From the NCBI GenBank assembly GCA_030262725.1, contig JAJSZS010000008.1, positions 1 to 64,000 on the forward strand: a stretch of DNA of 64,000 nucleotides, in the 5' to 3' direction. Below are positions 10,040-19,212 of this stretch, one piece after another. The position numbers were made by a program, and so were the translations under genes. The number at the start of each line of letters is the position of its first letter. The first letter of the stretch is position 1. The stretch comes from Candidatus Desulfofervidus auxilii (GTDB taxonomy: Bacteria; Desulfobacterota; Desulfofervidia; Desulfofervidales; Desulfofervidaceae). Under the pieces are notes generated by a model. The model did not search any database, was not told the DNA's origin, and was given only the letters and a program-made list of their open reading frames with translations.

Positions 10040-10843
10040 CTATGTTTTTAATAACCTATATTTTCTGAAAGGTATCTCAACTTCAATATAAACTTTATCT
10101 CCTTCCTTTAAGTTATGTCTTTTGCACAATTCATAACGTGTTATTTTTTCACTCCCTTCAAATGTTTTGGCAAAGCTAGTGCAACCACTACTTAAATTTC
10201 GTAAAGATGTTGTGTAAGTTTTATCGTCAATATTTAAAATAAAGGATTCACCAGGTGGAGGAAAAAATTGTCTAACTGTTTTCTTACAGGAAACTATAGC
10301 TAATCCAGAGGGGTTTGCCCCTATTCGTTGAACAGAAAATTCCAACCTTTTACGGGCTACAGGGTAAAAGATATTCTTAAAGATTTCTCTTCTAACTCTA
10401 AAGCCAATTTTTTTAAGTGTTTCATAAAGCTTGTTTATGTCTTCTATTTCAATTTTGTTTTCTTCTAAAAGCTTCTTTGTTATTCCTAGCGTTCCTTTGA
10501 CTTTTAAACCCAATTCCATTGCTGCTTTTCTTGCTGCAAAATCATCTAAAATAACCACGTCGGCATTTAATTCTACTGCCAAAGCTATTGCTTCAGATTC
10601 ACCTTGACCAAGTCTTTCATTTAACGCTTTATAAAGTTTTACTAATTTGGTGGCTAAACCAAAGTTAACATTGCTATGGTTTTTAATTTTTAAGATTTTT
10701 TCGTTAGCTTCATCGTCTTTGACAGAAATTTCTTCTATTACTTTTTTTGGAATGGCAACCATTTGGAATAAGGACAAAGCTTTTTCTAAATATCCAAGTT
10801 TTGCAAGAAAAATTAGGGGAGAGGTATTAAAAACCGCTGTCAA
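10040..10843 (-). CDS. PIN-domain toxin (DUF3368-like) with C-terminal extension
   Basis: 267 aa. Residues 1-150 form a PIN domain: FNTSPLIFLAK with the first acidic-site region, VIEEI, GQGESEAIALA near residue 78 and VVILDDFAARKAA near residue 95, supplying the acidic metal-binding cluster of a ribonuclease. DUF3368 PIN proteins normally stop near residue 160. Here about 105 extra residues follow (VARKRLEFSVQRIG to the end), with a beta-rich, basic segment of unknown type. The gene is immediately downstream of a small antitoxin-like gene. Likely an RNase toxin; the tail may bind RNA or DNA (inference). Confidence 0.75.
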   Translation of the reverse strand: MTAVFNTSPLIFLAKLGYLEKALSLFQMVAIPKKVIEEISVKDDEANEKILKIKNHSNVNFGLATKLVKLYKALNERLGQGESEAIALAVELNADVVILDDFAARKAAMELGLKVKGTLGITKKLLEENKIEIEDINKLYETLKKIGFRVRREIFKNIFYPVARKRLEFSVQRIGANPSGLAIVSCKKTVRQFFPPPGESFILNIDDKTYTTSLRNLSSGCTSFAKTFEGSEKITRYELCKRHNLKEGDKVYIEVEIPFRKYRLLKT

Positions 10844-11080
10844 TTACCACTCCTTTTCTATTTCTATATCTTCTTTTTCAAGAAAAGAAAAAGAATAACC
10901 AACACTATCTAGCATTTCTAATAAAGTTTTCTCTTCAAGATTTAGAAGTTCTGCAGCTTTTCTTAAACTTATAAGTCTTAAAGATAAAGCACCAACTACT
11001 GTTAGGAAAAGGTTCTTTTTTTCTTTGTCTCTGAAAAAAGGGATGGAAAGATCAAGATATTTTTGATTTTGTTCTTGCAT
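10844..11080 (-). CDS. UPF0175-like antitoxin
   Basis: 78 aa, starting at the ATG at 11080 just after a GGAGG ribosome-binding site; a TTG four codons earlier lies inside that site and is rejected. Residues 20-55 (LSLRLISLRKAAELLNLEEKT) look like the small helix-turn-helix of UPF0175 proteins, the usual partners of DUF3368 PIN toxins. The gene abuts the toxin start with no gap, so the two are co-translated. Expected to neutralise the toxin and repress the pair's own promoter. Confidence 0.7.
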   Translation of the reverse strand: MQEQNQKYLDLSIPFFRDKEKKNLFLTVVGALSLRLISLRKAAELLNLEEKTLLEMLDSVGYSFSFLEKEDIEIEKEW

Positions 11081-11200
11081 CTTAGCCTCCAATAATATTT
11101 TATAAGCTAAATATTTTCTTCAGTAAAGGGACTTTAGAAAACTGGGCGAGAATTTAAAAGTCAAATTGCCTGTGACTTATCAGATTTGAAGGATTTGGTG

Positions 11201-11428
11201 CTATTTGTTTATGAATTTTTTAATCTCTTCAACAGTTTCAATGGATTTAATTGCTTCATTGATTGTTTCCAGTAAATTTATATCTTCTATTTTCTTTATT
11301 TCAGGATAAATTTTTAATCCTTCTGTTCCAAACTTTGATTCAAGACCTAGTTTTATTGCTGTCAAAAGTCCCAGCCTGATTCCATGTTGAACTTGCTGCT
11401 CAAACAATTTCTGATCAGTAGCAGACAT
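11201..11428 (-). CDS. Small protein resembling the C-terminal tail of Rpn/PD-(D/E)XK family proteins
   Basis: 75 aa with a strong AAGGAGG ribosome-binding site. HGIRLGLLTAIKLGLESKFG followed by IYPEIKKIEDINLLETINEA resembles the helical tail found after the nuclease domain of Rpn-type transposase/nuclease proteins, but no catalytic domain precedes it. It may be a standalone descendant of such a tail or a free-standing small protein. A well-matched sigma-54 promoter lies 64 nt upstream. Function unknown. Confidence 0.6.
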   Translation of the reverse strand: MSATDQKLFEQQVQHGIRLGLLTAIKLGLESKFGTEGLKIYPEIKKIEDINLLETINEAIKSIETVEEIKKFINK

Positions 11429-11490
11429 AATTTTGAAACCTCCTTCTGATTAAATATAGCTCCGCCATTGAGGTTGGTTTCTTAATTTAA

Positions 11491-11508
11491 AAGCAAAAAA
11501 TATGCCAA
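11491..11508 (-). promoter_or_regulatory. Sigma-54 promoter for the 75-aa gene
   Basis: Minus strand reads TTGGCATATTTTTTGCTT: GG at 11506-11505, exactly 10 bases, then GC at 11494-11493. Both -24 (TGGCAT) and -12 (TTGCTT) halves are good. It points at the gene starting at 11428. Confidence 0.65.
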
Positions 11509-11648
11509 ACAAAAATCTTATTATACGTGTATTTTTTAAAAAATAAAGAGAAAATAATTTCTTATTAAGGGAAAATATTTTCTATTGTTTATTGTGCTTA
11601 AATAAATGATTTTTAAGCATAGGAAAAATTTTTCTCTTTGGTAAAATT

Positions 11649-11677
11649 TTGACAATTGTTCTAAAGCATGCTATTTT
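11649..11677 (+). promoter_or_regulatory. Sigma-70 promoter for the initiating transferase
   Basis: TTGACA at 11649-11654, 17-bp spacer, TATTTT at 11672-11677. The predicted start falls about 18 nt before the ATG at 11703. The TTG that would extend the gene upstream is the -35 box itself, which supports the ATG start. Confidence 0.55.
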
Positions 11678-11702
11678 TCTTGCAAAAATAGATGGGTTTT
11701 AT

Positions 11703-13328
11703 ATGGTTTTTCTTTATTCTTTTATTATAGCGTTTCTGATAACAACTATTTCCATACCATTATTTATAAGGGTTGCACCAAAGTTAAAATTGATTGATGT
11801 GCCTGATGAGAGGAAAAAACATACTAAGCCTATTCCAAAAGTAGGAGGATTGTCATTAGCTATAGGAGTCCTATTACCTTTATTATTTTGGGCAAGAAAT
11901 GTGCCCCATTTTTGGGCAATTTTTATCTCTATTTTTGTTATATTTATTTTTGGACTATTAGATGATGCTTATTGTATGTCCCCTAGTTATAAATTCCTTG
12001 GTCAAATTTTGGCTGCATTGATTGTTATATACTTAGGAGGAATAAAGATAAATTCACTTGGATATATTATTGGAGAAAAAGAATTAATATTAGGTTATTT
12101 GTCAATTCCTTTAACTGTATTTTGGTTAGTTTTAGGCACAAATGCTATAAATTTAGCAGATGGACTTGATGGATTAGCAGCAGGTATATGTTTGCTTATT
12201 TTTTGTTTTATTTGTTTTCTAGCTATAGAAATGGGTAGCTACTTAGTTAGCATTTTTGGTTTTGCAGTATGTGGAGGTCTTATTGGATTTTTAAGGTATA
12301 ATACGTTTCCAGCTGTTGTTTTTTTGGGTGATACAGGAAGCCAATTCCTTGGTTTTTCAGCTTCTTTAGTTACAATTATGCTTTGCCAAAACTCTATTTA
12401 TAGCCCTGTCTTACCAATTTTATTATTAGGATTTCCTTTAATTGATACAGCATATGTTATTATCAATCGAATCAAGCAGGGAAAATCCCCATTTAAAGCT
12501 GATCGCAGCCATTTGCATTATCGCTTACTCAATATAGGGATGAGTCATCAAGAGTCTGTATTAACAATTTATATACTTCAAACAATCTTTGTCTGTATAG
12601 CTTTCCTGTGCCGTTTTGAGCGTGATAAAATATTATTTTGGGGTTATTTACTTTTCCTCATAAGTTTTATATGGTTTATTTTTACTATTCAGCGAAAAGA
12701 GATTGTTTTTCCATATCCTAAGAAAGGTTTTTTAATTCATCAAAGATTTATAAGAACACAAATTGCCAATTACTGTGCTTATGCTTTATTTGTTTTTTTA
12801 GCTTTATTTTACATAGCCATGCCTTTTTTTCTAAAAGATGTTAAAAAAGACATAGGAATTATATGTGGCTTATTTTTAATCTTATTTTTTTCTTTTTCAA
12901 AAAGAAAAGAGTTATTTTCCAAGTTTATTTTTATTGTAGCTAGCTTTTTTATTTGTATATATTATTTTTATATTTTAGACTTCAAAGGTATAACACTATT
13001 TCAAAATAATCTAGCCCATTTATGCGATATATTTTTCTTTTTTCTTTCTATCTTATTCATAATTTTCCTTATAGGTACAAATGAGATAATCCCTATCACT
13101 ACATTTGATTATTTAGTTTTGGCACTTGCTATTATTATTCCAAATATTCCAGGCACACCTGTATGGCAATTTCATTTAGGTAAGTTTTTTGCCAAATTGA
13201 TTGCAATTTATTTTTTCTTAACCACATTTCTTGAAAAAAGATATTTTAGATATTTTTATATTTTTGTTATTTTGTCACTTTTATTGCTTTTGATTAGGTC
13301 ATTTAATTTTTTGGGTTATTTCTTGTAA
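11703..13328 (+). CDS. Undecaprenyl-phosphate sugar-1-phosphate transferase (WecA/TagO-like) with long membrane C-terminus
   Basis: 541 aa. The first 320 residues carry the MraY/WecA family signatures: DVPDERKKHTKPIPKVGG (substrate loop), FGLLDDAYCMSP (Mg-binding Asp pair), NAINLADGLDGLAAG (catalytic block), FLGDTGSQFLGF, and DRSHLHYRLL (the His-rich WecA motif). The enzyme starts lipid-linked polysaccharide synthesis by placing HexNAc-1-P on undecaprenyl phosphate. Most relatives end near residue 330-360; here about 180 residues with roughly six to eight more transmembrane segments follow. The 3' end overlaps the convergent PrsT gene by 30 bp. It faces the exosortase-type polysaccharide operon. 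Confidence 0.88.
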   Translation: MVFLYSFIIAFLITTISIPLFIRVAPKLKLIDVPDERKKHTKPIPKVGGLSLAIGVLLPLLFWARNVPHFWAIFISIFVIFIFGLLDDAYCMSPSYKFLGQILAALIVIYLGGIKINSLGYIIGEKELILGYLSIPLTVFWLVLGTNAINLADGLDGLAAGICLLIFCFICFLAIEMGSYLVSIFGFAVCGGLIGFLRYNTFPAVVFLGDTGSQFLGFSASLVTIMLCQNSIYSPVLPILLLGFPLIDTAYVIINRIKQGKSPFKADRSHLHYRLLNIGMSHQESVLTIYILQTIFVCIAFLCRFERDKILFWGYLLFLISFIWFIFTIQRKEIVFPYPKKGFLIHQRFIRTQIANYCAYALFVFLALFYIAMPFFLKDVKKDIGIICGLFLILFFSFSKRKELFSKFIFIVASFFICIYYFYILDFKGITLFQNNLAHLCDIFFFFLSILFIIFLIGTNEIIPITTFDYLVLALAIIIPNIPGTPVWQFHLGKFFAKLIAIYFFLTTFLEKRYFRYFYIFVILSLLLLLIRSFNFLGYFL

Positions 13329-15698
13329 AGTTTTTAATGCTAAAGCCTTACCAGGAAAATTTATGTCTTCCTTTGTCGCCTTTATTAACTCTGCCTTTGC
13401 CAATGTTAATTGTCCCATTGCTTTATATGTCATGCCAAGATGATAGTGATAAATAGGTTTGTTAGGATTGATTCTAATAGCCTCTCTTAAATCAGAAAGT
13501 GCCTTTTCATAATTTTTTAAATGATAATGGATCCAACCAGATGTGTCTAAGAAGTCTGGGTGATTAGGAAATTTTTTAATTACTTTATCTATTAAATTTC
13601 TTGCTTTTTTTAAATTTTCATCAGTTTTCATTTTTTCAACATAGAGAAAGGCTAAGTTGTTTGCAGCAGCTGCATGCTCTGGATATTTATTCAGTATATA
13701 CTGATAACAAGATTCAACTTTTTTATATTTTCCCTCTTGCTCATATAATAAAGCCAAAATAAACCAAGCATGAGGAGAGTCTTTTAATTCAGTTTTGATT
13801 ATTTTCTCATAATTTTTAGCTGTTTCTTTTGGGAAAAGATGTTTGTAAACTCTTGCTAAATTGTAATAAGTGTTAGAAGCTTCAGGTTTTATAGAAATGG
13901 CTTTCAAAAATGCCTCTTCAGCTTTTTTTGGTTTTTTGGCTATTAAATATACTTCACCAAGTAAATTCTGAATATAAAATTCATGTTTTGGTACTAAATT
14001 TAAATATTCTTTGCATTTTGCTATGGCTTTTTGATATTCCTTTTTAGCCACATAACAGCGTGTTAATTCTATTAAAGCTTCAAGAAAATCTTTTTTTATT
14101 TTTAATGCTTCTTTAAAATGATTTATTGCTTTGTCAAAATTTTTTTGACCTTTTTCTATTATGCCAAGCTTGTGATAGATAAAAGGATTTTTAGGGCTCA
14201 GATTTAATGCTTTATTATATGCTTTTTTAGACTTTTCTATTTTACCCTGTATAAGATAGGTGTCTCCCAAAAAAATCAATGTAGGGATATGATTTGGTGC
14301 TATTTTTAAGATTTCTTCAAATTCCCTTTCTGCTTCCTTTAAATCATGTTTTTTAAAGTAAACTTGAGCTAAGAGAAATTTTGATTCTAAGTCATCTTCT
14401 TTAATCTTTAATGCTTCTTTTAAAGTATCTTCTGCCAGCTCTATTTGTCCATTCATAAAATATGCCCTTGCCAAGAGGCGATAGGCATCTAGAAATTTTG
14501 GTCTTTCTTTTAAGACAAACCTCAATTCAGTAATAGCTTCATTTGCTTGTTTCATATTAAGATGATATTTTGCTTTTAAAAAATGAGCTTCCAAATTTTT
14601 AGGGTTTTTTTCCAATACAGCATTTATTTCATCAAATGCTAATTTGTTTTCTCCCTTTTCAAGGTAATAAGTGGCCAAAAGATTACGTGCCTTAAATAAT
14701 AATGGGCTTTCTTTTGCAGATTTAACACATTGTTTAAGTATATCTAAATATAGCTTTTCTTTTCCTTGCTGTTTGTATAAGTCAGCAAGAAATAAATAAA
14801 TTTCTGGCTCATTAAATGTTTCTATAGCTTTTTTTAAGGTTTTTTCTGCTTCAGTTATTTTCTTTTCTTTTAAAAGAATAGCAGCTAAAGTAAGGTGATA
14901 TTTGTAATCTTCTGGATGAGCCTTAATTAAATAGTTGGTAATTTCCTTTGCTTTATCAAATTCTGAAATTCTAGTATAAAATCTAACTAAAATTAATTTT
15001 GCCTTTTCTTCTTTAGAAAACCCAATAGCTTTTTTATAAAATGCTTCTGCTTCCTTGAATCTTTTTTGAGATTCATAAAAGCTAGCTAAAGCTAAATTGA
15101 GACTTAAATTTTTTGGATTATTTTTTAAACCTGTTTTTAAGGTTTCTTCTGCTAAGGCAAGATCATTTTTTACTTCATATAATTGGGCTAAAGAGATATA
15201 TGCTTGTGCTTTTTTAGGATCAAGTGAAATAATCTCCTTTAATATTTTAATTGCTTCTTCTTTTTTGTCTTGAAATTTTAAAGCAGTTGCTTTTAATAAA
15301 AGTGCTTCTGTATTTTTAGCTTCTTTTTTAAGAACTAATTCTGCTTTTTCCAATGCTTTTTCTGGTTTTCTTGCTATGACATAGATAAATCCCATTTTTA
15401 TATGTGCATCAAAAAGGTTTGGATCTAATGTTGTGGCTGTATTAAAATATTTAAAAGCTTGAGTTAGATTTCTCAATCTATAAGAGCATAGACCAACCAT
15501 GTAATAGCCTTTAGCAAATTTTGGGTCAATTTTTATGGCATTTTTAAACTCTAATTGAGCCTTTTTATAATCCCCTTTTTCAAAAAGCTCCATTCCTTTA
15601 TTAAAAAATGATTGCTTTCTTTCCTCTTTCCCTCCACAAGAAAAAATAATTAATAAGATTAATAAGAAAATCCAGCTTTTTAAAAATATTTTCATCAT
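13299..15698 (-). CDS. prsT: PEP-CTERM system TPR-repeat lipoprotein (PrsT-type)
   Basis: 799 aa. A lipoprotein signal ends in LLIIFSCGG (acylated Cys near residue 21). About 20 tandem tetratricopeptide repeats follow (for example FNKGMELFEKGDYKKAQLEF and YYNLARVYKHL). This size and layout match the PrsT family that occurs with exosortase and exopolysaccharide genes. It is likely an outer- or inner-membrane-anchored scaffold of the export machinery. It is the last gene of the minus-strand operon starting at 20971 and overlaps the ATPase by 4 bp. Its 3' end overlaps the convergent transferase gene. Confidence 0.85.
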   Translation of the reverse strand: MMKIFLKSWIFLLILLIIFSCGGKEERKQSFFNKGMELFEKGDYKKAQLEFKNAIKIDPKFAKGYYMVGLCSYRLRNLTQAFKYFNTATTLDPNLFDAHIKMGFIYVIARKPEKALEKAELVLKKEAKNTEALLLKATALKFQDKKEEAIKILKEIISLDPKKAQAYISLAQLYEVKNDLALAEETLKTGLKNNPKNLSLNLALASFYESQKRFKEAEAFYKKAIGFSKEEKAKLILVRFYTRISEFDKAKEITNYLIKAHPEDYKYHLTLAAILLKEKKITEAEKTLKKAIETFNEPEIYLFLADLYKQQGKEKLYLDILKQCVKSAKESPLLFKARNLLATYYLEKGENKLAFDEINAVLEKNPKNLEAHFLKAKYHLNMKQANEAITELRFVLKERPKFLDAYRLLARAYFMNGQIELAEDTLKEALKIKEDDLESKFLLAQVYFKKHDLKEAEREFEEILKIAPNHIPTLIFLGDTYLIQGKIEKSKKAYNKALNLSPKNPFIYHKLGIIEKGQKNFDKAINHFKEALKIKKDFLEALIELTRCYVAKKEYQKAIAKCKEYLNLVPKHEFYIQNLLGEVYLIAKKPKKAEEAFLKAISIKPEASNTYYNLARVYKHLFPKETAKNYEKIIKTELKDSPHAWFILALLYEQEGKYKKVESCYQYILNKYPEHAAAANNLAFLYVEKMKTDENLKKARNLIDKVIKKFPNHPDFLDTSGWIHYHLKNYEKALSDLREAIRINPNKPIYHYHLGMTYKAMGQLTLAKAELIKATKEDINFPGKALALKTLQEITQKIK

Positions 15699-16687
15699 CT
15701 TTCCCTATTTATTCTGTCTAACATTAAAACCAATCTATCTAATAAAGTTATAGTTTTTTGAAGCAATTCATAAACATTTTTTTCAAGATTTTTTAATCGT
15801 AAATCTATTTGTTTTAAAGAATTATCTGTTAAACTGCTTTCTTTTTCCTGTGTCTTTATTGTTTCTTCTATTTCAGGCATCTTATGCGAAAATAATTCTC
15901 CTATTACATCACTAACCACATCTTTTGTAATTGTTTTTAATTCATCAACAAATCCATAAACTAATGCAGCATCACAAATTGCATTGATTAAACGTGGTAC
16001 ACCACCGCTATGTTCAAATATAAGCTGAATAGCCTCTTCAGAAAAAATATCTGTATTTATAGCACCTGCTACTTGAAGCCGATGTTTAATATAGGCAAAG
16101 GTCTCTTTTCTGTCTAAGGGAAACAAATGATAATTTAAAGTAATGCGTTGAAGTAATTGTTTTAAAGAAGGATGAAGAAGTTTACTTCTTAAATTAGGCT
16201 GTCCAGTAAGAATAATTTGTAATAAATGTTTATTGTTAGTTTGAAAATTGGATAACATTCTAAGTTCCTCAAGTACTTCAACAGATAAATTTTGTGCTTC
16301 ATCTACTACAAGAACAGCAGGTTGATTATTTTTGCATTTTTCCATTAAGAAGTTGTGTAATTTATCCAATAACTGTGCCTTTGTTTCATCTTTATCATAA
16401 TTAATGTTATATTCTTGAAGAACTGCTTGAATAAATTCTAAGGTATTTAAATTCGTATTTGTAATTACTCCTATAATATCTCCTTGAATTTGATTTAAAA
16501 ATTTTTTGATTAAAATAGTCTTTCCTGTTCCAGGCTCTCCTGTAATCATAATAAAGCTTAAATTGTTTAAAAAACCATATTCAAGGTAACTTAAGGCAGC
16601 TTTATGTTTAGAGCTAGTAAAAAAATATTTTGGATCAGGAGCAGATTCAAAGGGTTTTTCTTTAAGACCATAGAATTCTAAATACAT
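15695..16687 (-). CDS. ExeA-like secretion ATPase of the PEP-CTERM/exosortase locus
   Basis: 330 aa. It begins MYLEFYGLKEKPFESAPDPKYFF... (a typical ExeA/GspA start), followed by Walker A GEPGTGKTILIKKFL near residue 50, Walker B VLVVDEAQNLS near residue 125 and SGGVPRLINAICD near residue 228. Residues 285-325 form a coiled-coil tail (LKQIDLRLKNLEKN). Family members of this size are recurrent in exosortase polysaccharide clusters; they lack the peptidoglycan-binding half of ExeA. It overlaps the kinase upstream by 1 bp. Exact role unproven. Confidence 0.85.
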   Translation of the reverse strand: MYLEFYGLKEKPFESAPDPKYFFTSSKHKAALSYLEYGFLNNLSFIMITGEPGTGKTILIKKFLNQIQGDIIGVITNTNLNTLEFIQAVLQEYNINYDKDETKAQLLDKLHNFLMEKCKNNQPAVLVVDEAQNLSVEVLEELRMLSNFQTNNKHLLQIILTGQPNLRSKLLHPSLKQLLQRITLNYHLFPLDRKETFAYIKHRLQVAGAINTDIFSEEAIQLIFEHSGGVPRLINAICDAALVYGFVDELKTITKDVVSDVIGELFSHKMPEIEETIKTQEKESSLTDNSLKQIDLRLKNLEKNVYELLQKTITLLDRLVLMLDRINRER

Positions 16688-17466
16688 TATTCTAAATAAT
16701 AAAGCTCAGTTTTTTCTGTTAAGGGCATTTTATTTAAAATTATTCCTAAAAGAGGCTTATTTTCCAAAAGTTCTAAAGCTTTTTTAACTTGTTCTATTGT
16801 AGTTTTATATACTTCTACTATAAGCAATACAGCATCTATATAAGAGGACAATACTAAAGCATCAGCATATGTTAAAACAGGTGGAGAATCAAAAAATATA
16901 TAACGGTCTGGATAGCGATTTTTTACCTCTTTAACTAATGCTTCCATTCTGGGTGTATCTAATATTTCAGTTGCATTAGAGACAGCTTTTCCACCTGGCA
17001 ATATAACTAATTTTTCGATACCTGGATTAACTAATAAGGTTGATAATGGAATTTCTCCATTAATTAAATAGTCTGAAAGTCCTTTTTCTAAGTTTAAACC
17101 AAAAAAATTAGCAATAGATGGATTTCTTAAATCTGCATCAACCAAAAGCACTGTTTTTGTAAATTCCTTTGCAAAAGTTATGGCTAAATTGATGGCAGTT
17201 ACTGTTTTACCTTCTCCTGGCATCACACTTGTAATAAGTAAACTATTCCATCCCCTTTCCTGAGTGCGCTGTAATATTTGTGTTCTTAAGAAACGATAAT
17301 ATTCATAAACTTTATTATTTTTAAAAGCAGCAATTATCTTATTTTTCTTAAGATTTTCTAAATCTGCTTTAATTATTTTAGTTTGAACATATTGAGGTGT
17401 GTTAAATTCTTTTTCAACCTTTTTAAACTGTTTTGCTTTTTCCAAAGCCTTTTCAATTTTATTCAT
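16687..17466 (-). CDS. Exosortase-locus tyrosine autokinase (BY-kinase, CpsD/Wzc C-domain type)
   Basis: 259 aa. Walker A SVMPGEGKTVTAINLA near residue 84, Walker A' VLLVDADLRNPS near residue 115, Walker B IFFDSPPVL near residue 180. These three motifs define bacterial tyrosine kinases. The N-terminal basic coiled segment (IEKALEKAKQFKK) matches kinases found beside PrsT/exosortase genes. The kinase is split from the chain-length membrane protein encoded next (17476). It controls polymer length or export through autophosphorylation. The usual C-terminal tyrosine cluster is short here (ELYYLE). Confidence 0.87.
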   Translation of the reverse strand: MNKIEKALEKAKQFKKVEKEFNTPQYVQTKIIKADLENLKKNKIIAAFKNNKVYEYYRFLRTQILQRTQERGWNSLLITSVMPGEGKTVTAINLAITFAKEFTKTVLLVDADLRNPSIANFFGLNLEKGLSDYLINGEIPLSTLLVNPGIEKLVILPGGKAVSNATEILDTPRMEALVKEVKNRYPDRYIFFDSPPVLTYADALVLSSYIDAVLLIVEVYKTTIEQVKKALELLENKPLLGIILNKMPLTEKTELYYLE

Positions 17467-17475
17467 TTTTTCCCT

Positions 17476-19209
17476 CTACCAAATTTTATACCAAAGAATA
17501 TCAAGCTTAATAAAATAGAAATGAACAAATACTAGGCAAATTATCATTAATAATAATGCTCCAGCAATATAAACAAGTTTAATTTTTTTCTTAGCTGCTA
17601 TATCTTCTTCTGTTTCTATAATAGGCAAGATACCAATTACAGGTATAGAAGTAATTGAAGCAATGTCTTTTACTCCTTTTACTGAATGATCAATGTATTC
17701 AGCAATAGAGACCGCAGCTATGCCCGTGCCTAAAGAAAGAATAAAGCCAATAAGAATGATAGCTAAACGATTGGGTTTGCAAGGTTCTTCAGGATATTGT
17801 GGTGGATCAATGATGGTAAATCTTTCTCCTTTTTGGCTTGATTCAAGTCTTTCAGCCACCTTTGCTTCCATTAATTTATCCATTAATTCACGATATTTTA
17901 TTTCAGCATTTGTTTTGTCTCTTAAAAGACTCTGATACTCTTTTTCTACCTCTGGCATCCTTTCTAAACGGCGTTGATAGTCTTCCAATTTTTTCCGCAA
18001 TTCCTCCCTTTGTTTTTTTAAATTTTCTATCTCCATCTCTGTGGAGGCAATTTGTGTAGAAAGATTTATATAACTTGGATTATCAGGTTCTTTAACAATT
18101 GTTGTCTTTAATTCATTGGAAGATTTTTCTATCTTTTTCTCAAGCTCTGCAATTTCTCTTTTTAACCTCTTTATATCAGGGTGTTTATCAGATAGCCTCT
18201 CTTTTAGGCTTGCCAATTGGGATTTTAAATTTTCTAACCTTTTTATATCATTTTGTAATTCATTTCTAACTTTTACTTCTTTTTCTAAGCTTTCTATTTC
18301 TTTTTTAAGTTTTAAGACATCTGGATGTTTGGGAGAAAGTGTTGCTATAGCACTTATATATTGATTTTTTAAAAGTTCTAATCTCTTTTCTGGCGTAAGG
18401 ATTCTTTCACCAGTTTCAGAAATTATAGGTAAATAAGGGTTAATTGTAGCTAACTGACCTTCTAAATAAATCTTCCTTTCTTGTAACATGGCTATCTGAT
18501 CATCCAAACGGGCAATCTCATCACTTAATCTTCTTAAATTTTGCAGATTCAGTTGTGTCAATTCTGGCAATTCTGTAAGGTGTTTTTCTTTAAATTCAGC
18601 AATTTTTTTGTCTAATTCTTCAATATGTTTTTTAAGCATATCAATTTGGGCTTCCAAAAATTGGGTAGTTTCTTTTGCTTTTGTTTCACGATTTTTTAAA
18701 TTTTCTTCCAAATATAATGAGGCTAAATAGTTGGTTACTTGCTGAACTGTATTAGGCTCTTTTCCTTCATAAGAAAGAGTAAAAGCAATTGTAGCTGCCT
18801 TTTCTCTTGGATTCGGTACTTCAATACTGATTGTTTCTAATTCAATGCTATCTCTCATCTTTTCAATAATTTCATCAATCGTAAGTTTCTCCCTTAAATC
18901 TGCATAAAGATTAAATCTATTTATCACCTCTAAAAGTCTTGGACGACTCATAATTTGCTGAGTAATAGCCTGAAGTCTTTCTTCTACATAACCAGTAACA
19001 GTCGTTCTAACTAAGTCAGGTGGAATTTCTTGTTCTTCAATAAGTATAGTAGCTGTTGACCGATATACAGGCGGAAGCAAAATGGCTAAAAGCAAAAAAG
19101 ATAAAAATACTAATGTAAAAGAGATTAAAAATGCCTTTTTTCTTCTCTTAAAAATCCTTATATAATCAGCTATCCCTTTATATTCTGTTTCAGAAATTTG
19201 TCTAACCAT
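17476..19209 (-). CDS. Polysaccharide chain-length determinant (Wzz/Wzc N-domain type)
   Basis: 577 aa. Transmembrane segment near residues 27-50, a Wzz domain (YRSTATILIEEQEIPPDLV), a long periplasmic coiled coil of about residues 170-450 rich in E/K/L heptads, the PPQYPEEPCKPNR proline-rich motif near residue 478, and a second transmembrane segment near 490-510, with an extra hydrophobic C-terminal helix (about 545-565). It would form the periplasmic part of the export complex with the Wza-like protein and be driven by the adjacent kinase. It sits 9 bp upstream of that kinase. Confidence 0.88.
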   Translation of the reverse strand: MVRQISETEYKGIADYIRIFKRRKKAFLISFTLVFLSFLLLAILLPPVYRSTATILIEEQEIPPDLVRTTVTGYVEERLQAITQQIMSRPRLLEVINRFNLYADLREKLTIDEIIEKMRDSIELETISIEVPNPREKAATIAFTLSYEGKEPNTVQQVTNYLASLYLEENLKNRETKAKETTQFLEAQIDMLKKHIEELDKKIAEFKEKHLTELPELTQLNLQNLRRLSDEIARLDDQIAMLQERKIYLEGQLATINPYLPIISETGERILTPEKRLELLKNQYISAIATLSPKHPDVLKLKKEIESLEKEVKVRNELQNDIKRLENLKSQLASLKERLSDKHPDIKRLKREIAELEKKIEKSSNELKTTIVKEPDNPSYINLSTQIASTEMEIENLKKQREELRKKLEDYQRRLERMPEVEKEYQSLLRDKTNAEIKYRELMDKLMEAKVAERLESSQKGERFTIIDPPQYPEEPCKPNRLAIILIGFILSLGTGIAAVSIAEYIDHSVKGVKDIASITSIPVIGILPIIETEEDIAAKKKIKLVYIAGALLLMIICLVFVHFYFIKLDILWYKIW

Positions 19210-19212
19210 TTT

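Larger units (their letters stand above)
10004..11172. repeat. 19-bp direct repeats flanking the PIN toxin-antitoxin pair
   Basis: TTAAAAGTCAAATTGCCTG is found at 10004-10022 and, in the same orientation, at 11154-11172. The two copies bracket exactly the two-gene PIN/antitoxin unit (10040-11080). This could mark insertion or excision of the module, or be a shared regulatory site. Confidence 0.7.

Noticed and set aside
11649-11702. TTG start for the initiating transferase
   Set aside because: The TTG belongs to a TTGACA -35 box spaced 17 bp from TATTTT; ATG at 11703 is the better start.
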